Below, piece by piece: positions 39,459 through 42,857 of a stretch of 42,857 nt of DNA. Source of the DNA: an uncultured Pelagibacteraceae bacterium (GTDB taxonomy: Bacteria > Pseudomonadota > Alphaproteobacteria > Pelagibacterales > Pelagibacteraceae); NCBI GenBank assembly GCA_902577075.1, contig CACGXV010000002.1, positions 1 through 42,857 on the forward strand, read 5' to 3'. The notes under the pieces are model-generated. The model worked only from the letters and a program-made list of their open reading frames with translations. It was not told the origin of the DNA and made no database searches. A program made the translations under genes and the position numbers. Position 1 is the stretch's first letter, and every line of letters begins with the position of its first letter.

Positions 39459-39486
39459 TTAATTTATTAATTAAGTTACGGGGTTT

Positions 39487-39515
39487 GGGGCACCTGGCAA
39501 CAGAACGCCCCTTTT
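39487..39515 (+). terminator. Probable 3' end/terminator of ssrA
   Basis: GGGGC (39487-39491) pairs with GCCCC (39507-39511) across a 15-nt loop and is followed by four T residues. The stem is part of the tmRNA coding-piece 3' end and may double as a weak terminator. Confidence 0.55.
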
Positions 39516-39533
39516 AAGTAATATTATAATTTA

Positions 39534-39619
39534 TGGTGCGGCCAGAGAGAATCGAACTCTCATGAGCTAGGCTCACACGGCCCTCAACCGTGCCTGTCTA
39601 CCAATTTCAGCATGGCCGC
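39534..39619 (-). tRNA. tRNA-Leu (anticodon GAG)
   Basis: On the minus strand a complete cloverleaf is seen. The acceptor stem is GCGGCCA/TGGCCGC and the anticodon arm is CACGG-TTGAGGG-CCGTG, giving anticodon GAG (39583-39585). A long class II variable arm (TGAGC/GCTCA) and a T-arm GAGAG-TTCGATT-CTCTC follow. The long variable arm and GAG fix it as leucine, reading CUU/CUC. CCA is encoded (39534-39536). It is convergent with ssrA, with 22 bp between them. Confidence 0.96.
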
Positions 39620-39633
39620 AAATAATGCGTCAG

Positions 39634-39660
39634 ATTAAATGAATGACAATTCTATTTCAA
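39634..39660 (-). promoter_or_regulatory. Possible tRNA-Leu promoter
   Basis: TTGAAA (39655-39660) and TTTAAT (39634-39639) on the minus strand are 15 bp apart, a little short of the optimum. The start would fall about 8 bp before the tRNA 5' end. The same 58 bp must also hold the nadA promoter on the other strand, for which I see no convincing pair of hexamers. Confidence 0.35.
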
Positions 39661-39677
39661 GTTGATAAGTTTTTCTT

Positions 39678-40667
39678 ATGGAATTCACAACTAAAGTAAA
39701 ATTAGCAACAGATCCCATATATCAGAAGGTCTCAAAATCCATTCCAGAAATAGAATGGGCATTACATGCTCCATACATTTATAAAATAAATAAATTAAAA
39801 AAAGAAAAAAATGCTGTAATTCTTGCACATAATTATCAGACACCAGAAATATATCACGGTATCTCTGATTTCTCAGCTGACTCATTGGCTTTAGCAATTG
39901 AGGCCTCAAAAACTGAAGCGGATATTATAGTTATGTGTGGAGTACATTTCATGGCAGAAACTGCAAAACTAATGAGCCCAAACAAAAAAGTTTTGCTGCC
40001 TGACATGAGAGCTGGTTGCTCTTTATCCTCATCAATAACAGGAGAGGATGTAAAAAATTTAAAAAAACGTTATCCAGGAGTCCCAGTAGTCTCATATGTT
40101 AATACATCTGCAGATGTCAAAGCTGAAACTGATGTTTGTTGTACATCAGCAAATGCAGTTAAAATTGTAAATTCTTTAGGTGTAAAAAAAGTAATTTTCT
40201 TACCTGATGACTATTTAGCAAAATATGTTGCTTCTCAAACTGATGTGGAAATTATTTCTTGGAAGGGTACTTGTGAAGTTCATGAACAGTTTAATGATGA
40301 AGAAATAAATGAAATTAGAAAAAATAACCCAGGTATCAAAATTATTGCCCATCCTGAATGTCCACCAGATGTAATACAAGCAAGTGATTTTGCTGGCTCA
40401 ACAAGTGGAATGATTAAATATGTAAAGGATAACCAACCTGAAAAGGTTATGATGGTTACAGAATGCTCAATGAGTGACAATGTTCAAATTGACAATCCTA
40501 ACGTAGAATTTATTAGACCGTGTAACTTATGTCCTCACATGAAAAGAATTACACTTCCAAAAATTCTTGATTGCTTAGAAAACGAAAGTAATGAATTAAT
40601 TATGGATAATGATACAATTGAGAAAGCTAGAAAATCAGTAGAGAGAATGGCTGAAATAGGCAGATAA
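39678..40667 (+). CDS. nadA: Quinolinate synthase
   Basis: Iron-sulfur enzyme that condenses iminoaspartate with dihydroxyacetone phosphate in NAD synthesis. The 329 residues include LAHNYQTPEIYHGISDF (about 49-65). The three cluster cysteines are probably those in DVCCTSANA (about 152-160), TECSM (about 261-265) and CNLCPHMKRITL (about 280-291). The substrate loop LPDMRAGCSLSSSI lies near 107-120. It is followed by nadC after 5 bp. Confidence 0.95.
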   Translation: MEFTTKVKLATDPIYQKVSKSIPEIEWALHAPYIYKINKLKKEKNAVILAHNYQTPEIYHGISDFSADSLALAIEASKTEADIIVMCGVHFMAETAKLMSPNKKVLLPDMRAGCSLSSSITGEDVKNLKKRYPGVPVVSYVNTSADVKAETDVCCTSANAVKIVNSLGVKKVIFLPDDYLAKYVASQTDVEIISWKGTCEVHEQFNDEEINEIRKNNPGIKIIAHPECPPDVIQASDFAGSTSGMIKYVKDNQPEKVMMVTECSMSDNVQIDNPNVEFIRPCNLCPHMKRITLPKILDCLENESNELIMDNDTIEKARKSVERMAEIGR

Positions 40668-40672
40668 ATTCT

Positions 40673-41509
40673 GTGCCCAAAATTCAATTAAGTAAAAATT
40701 TTATCCGATCAACCTGTAAGCTTGCTCTTAATGAGGATCTTTACCCTTTAGGAGATATAACAACAAATTTATTAAATAATAATTCAATTTCAAAAGTTAA
40801 ACTAATAAGTAATCAAAAAGGAATTATAGGAGGTCTAGAATTTGCTAAAGAAACTTTTAATTTATTAGATAAGAATATTAAATTTCACATAAAAAAAAAG
40901 GAAGGATCAAAAGTTACCAGAGGTTCTGTAATTGCTGTAATTGAAGGTAAAATTAAAAATATATTAATTGGAGAAAGAGTAGCTCTAAATTTTCTCTCTC
41001 ATATTTCAGGGATTGCAACTAAGACTAATAAATTCGTAAAAAAAGTAGGTAAGAAAACAAAAATTTGTTGTACTAGAAAAACAATTCCAAATTTAAGAGT
41101 TATTCAAAAGTATGCTGTAAAACTAGGAGGTGGAACTAATCATAGATTTAATTTAAGTGATGAGTTTTTAATAAAAGATAATCATCTAGCCTCATCAAAA
41201 AAATTTGAAGAGATAGTGAAAAAAGCAATTAATACTAAAAAGGGAAGAAAAATTACTGTTGAGGTTGATAATTTAAAACAATTTAAAAGAATTAATGGAC
41301 TAAAATTTAATACAGTTCTATTTGATAATATGAGCCCAAAAAGTCTAAAAGTAGCTGTTAGACATGCAAAAGGAAAATATGAGACTGAAGCCTCTGGAGG
41401 AGTAACTTTAAAAAACATAAAAAATTTAGCCTCAACAAAAGTTGATAGAATATCAGTAGGTGAATTAACGCATAGTATCCAAGCTTTGGATTTAAAATTA
41501 GAGATTTAA
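40673..41509 (+). CDS. nadC: Nicotinate-nucleotide pyrophosphorylase (quinolinate phosphoribosyltransferase)
   Basis: Next NAD step: quinolinate plus PRPP to nicotinate mononucleotide. The 278 residues include GERVALNFLSHISGIAT (about 101-117), CCTRKTIPNLRVIQKYAV (about 131-148), GGGTNHRFNLSDEFLIKDNH (about 152-171) and a C-terminal EASGGVTLKNI (about 240-250), all with the substrate-binding residues present. The start is GTG. The last 4 bp overlap the convergent PPDK gene. Confidence 0.95.
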   Translation: MPKIQLSKNFIRSTCKLALNEDLYPLGDITTNLLNNNSISKVKLISNQKGIIGGLEFAKETFNLLDKNIKFHIKKKEGSKVTRGSVIAVIEGKIKNILIGERVALNFLSHISGIATKTNKFVKKVGKKTKICCTRKTIPNLRVIQKYAVKLGGGTNHRFNLSDEFLIKDNHLASSKKFEEIVKKAINTKKGRKITVEVDNLKQFKRINGLKFNTVLFDNMSPKSLKVAVRHAKGKYETEASGGVTLKNIKNLASTKVDRISVGELTHSIQALDLKLEI

Positions 41510-42857
41510 TTTTTTTTTATTTGAGCTTGAGCTGCTGCTAATCTTGCAACTGGAACTCTGTAAGGCGAACAAGACACGTAATCTAATCCAGTTTTTGCAC
41601 AAAAATCTATACTTTTAGGATCTCCACCATGTTCACCACAAATTCCAAGTTTTATTTTTTTGTTTTGTTTTCTTCCTTTATCAGTTGCAATTTTAATTAA
41701 GTCCCCAACTCCATCATCAATTGATATAAAAGGATCAATATCAAAAATTTTGTTCTCTATATAATCATTAAGGAATTTACCACTATCATCTCTACTAATT
41801 CCAAATGTAGTTTGAGTTAAATCATTTGTTCCAAAACTAAAAAATTCAGCATGTTTAGCGATATCTTTTGCCTTTATCGCAGCTCTAGGCAATTCAATCA
41901 TTGTTCCAACTAAAAATTCAATTTTAATTTTATTCTCATCCTGAACTTTTTTTGCTACCCTAATGACTAAATCTTTCATAATTTTTATTTCTGCTTCTGT
42001 TGAAACTAAAGGAATCATAATTTCAGGCATGGTTGATTGAATTTTTTGTTTTTTACATTCCACTAAAGCCTCAAAAATTGCAGTACACTGCATCTCATAA
42101 ATTTCGGGGAATGAAATTGCTAATCTACAACCTCTGTGACCTAGCATAGGATTTTGTTCATGAAGTTCGGAAATTCTAACTTCTAGTTCTTTAACAGGAA
42201 TATTGAGTGAAACTGCAACATCATTTATTTCGTTATTACTTTTTGGCAAAAATTCATGAAGTGGTGGGTCAAGCAACCTTACTGTTACTGGTAAACCTCT
42301 CATTATTTTAAATATTTCAATAAAATCTTTTTTTTGATGCGGCAATAGCTTTTTGAGTGCATTAGATCGATCTTCAATTGTTTTTGATAATATCATTTCT
42401 CTTACTGATAAAATTCTTTCTTCGTCAAAAAACATATGTTCAGTTCTACACAGACCAATACCTTCTGCACCAAATTCTCTAGCAGTTTTACTATCTAATG
42501 GTGTCTCGGAATTAGTTCTAATTTTTAATTTTCTAAAATCATCAGACCAACTCATTATTTTTGAGAAATCACCTGATATTTCTGGTTTAACTGTTTTTAC
42601 CTCTCCAATAATTATTCTGCCTGTTGAACCATCAATTGTAATTAGTTCTCCCTCTTTAATTACTCTATTTTTTGTTTTGAATAATTTATTTTCATAATCA
42701 ATTTCTATTTCACTAGATCCAGAAACACATGGTCGTCCCATTCCTCTAGCAACTACTGCAGCATGACTTGTCATACCTCCTCTTGATGTCAGTATCCCTT
42801 TTGCTGCATGCATACCATGTATATCCTCTGGTGAAGTTTCTACACGAACTAATATTG
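41506..42857 (-). CDS. ppdK: Pyruvate phosphate dikinase, C-terminal part (cut by right edge)
   Basis: Interconverts pyruvate, ATP and phosphate with PEP, AMP and pyrophosphate. About 450 C-terminal residues are present. The frame stays open through the edge and reads VRVETSPEDIHGMHAAKG before the swivelling-domain motif GGMTSHAAVVARGMG, which holds the phosphorylated histidine. The PEP/pyruvate barrel follows, with GLCRTEHMFF, MLGHRGCRL, FSFGTNDLTQTTFG and the catalytic cysteine in ICGEHGG. The ATP-grasp domain (about half the protein) lies outside the window. It is a full-function C terminus with no breaks. Confidence 0.95.
   Translation of the reverse strand, partial: ILVRVETSPEDIHGMHAAKGILTSRGGMTSHAAVVARGMGRPCVSGSSEIEIDYENKLFKTKNRVIKEGELITIDGSTGRIIIGEVKTVKPEISGDFSKIMSWSDDFRKLKIRTNSETPLDSKTAREFGAEGIGLCRTEHMFFDEERILSVREMILSKTIEDRSNALKKLLPHQKKDFIEIFKIMRGLPVTVRLLDPPLHEFLPKSNNEINDVAVSLNIPVKELEVRISELHEQNPMLGHRGCRLAISFPEIYEMQCTAIFEALVECKKQKIQSTMPEIMIPLVSTEAEIKIMKDLVIRVAKKVQDENKIKIEFLVGTMIELPRAAIKAKDIAKHAEFFSFGTNDLTQTTFGISRDDSGKFLNDYIENKIFDIDPFISIDDGVGDLIKIATDKGRKQNKKIKLGICGEHGGDPKSIDFCAKTGLDYVSCSPYRVPVARLAAAQAQIKKN

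Larger units (their letters stand above)
39255..39511 (+). ncRNA. ssrA: Transfer-messenger RNA, permuted two-piece (alphaproteobacterial) form
   Basis: Rescues stalled ribosomes. The gene order is permuted: the acceptor piece (about 39255-39334, ending in CCA) comes first, then a 12-bp spacer, then the coding piece (39347 to about 39511). The 7-bp acceptor stem joins GGGGGTG (39347-39353) with CACCTCC (39324-39330) and has G-U as third pair, the alanine identity element. GUUGUU and UUCGUU of the coding piece can pair with AATAAC (39291-39296) and AACGAA (39279-39284) of the acceptor piece. The phrase AATTAGGATCGACGGG is typical of tmRNA 5' regions. The T-arm is at 39307-39323. Confidence 0.93.

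Overview
The window is a compact, strongly AT-rich stretch of bacterial chromosome that reads as a SAR11-type alphaproteobacterium (Candidatus Pelagibacter or a close relative). The lineage is inferred from four things. The tmRNA gene is permuted and split, as in Alphaproteobacteria. Genes overlap or lie a few bases apart almost everywhere. Thymidylate is made by ThyX. Amino-acid and osmolyte transport and small Fe(II)/2-oxoglutarate enzymes are abundant. No phage genes, insertion sequences, CRISPR arrays or tandem repeats were seen.

Bases 1-11,900 (all minus strand) are a transport island. It starts at the right with a well-placed promoter and a solute-binding protein (livK). An intrinsic hairpin follows, then livH-livM-livG-livF, the azlC-azlD pair, a secreted pentapeptide-repeat protein, a CsiD/GlaH-type glutarate hydroxylase, a divergent ProC-like reductase, and a second livG-livF-livH-livM set that runs to the left edge. 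Bases 11,989-14,541 hold a LysE exporter, a divergent pair of small plus-strand genes (a DUF2805/TIGR03643 protein and a glutaredoxin) and a DUF1479 dioxygenase. Bases 14,555-22,327 (minus) hold MsrB, an HDAC-like amidohydrolase, a D-2-hydroxyacid dehydrogenase, an EamA transporter, a fused indolepyruvate:ferredoxin oxidoreductase and a DadA-like dehydrogenase. The last four look like an amino acid/2-oxo acid handling module.

Bases 22,404-37,404 (minus) are housekeeping genes in one nearly unbroken run. In order of transcription they are hflK-hflC-DUF2065-degP/Q-miaA, then ilvB-ilvH-ilvC-leuA (branched-chain amino acid synthesis), then mreB-mreC-mreD-mrdA-rodA (rod-shape cell wall elongation). 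A predicted promoter before ilvB puts the transcript start on the A of its ATG, so the mRNA may be leaderless.

Bases 37,458-42,857 hold a short Mrp/ApbC ATPase (plus) that overlaps thyX (minus) tail to tail, then the split ssrA gene (plus) and tRNA-Leu(GAG) (minus). After these come nadA-nadC (plus) and the C-terminal part of pyruvate phosphate dikinase (minus, cut by the right edge).

I see no wholly unknown system. The points most worth a second look are the glutarate hydroxylase and ProC-like pair wedged between two amino-acid ABC transporters, the split tmRNA with its 9-residue tag, the Mrp homologue that has lost its CxxC motif, and a pair of adjacent palindromes in the lysE divergent promoter region.
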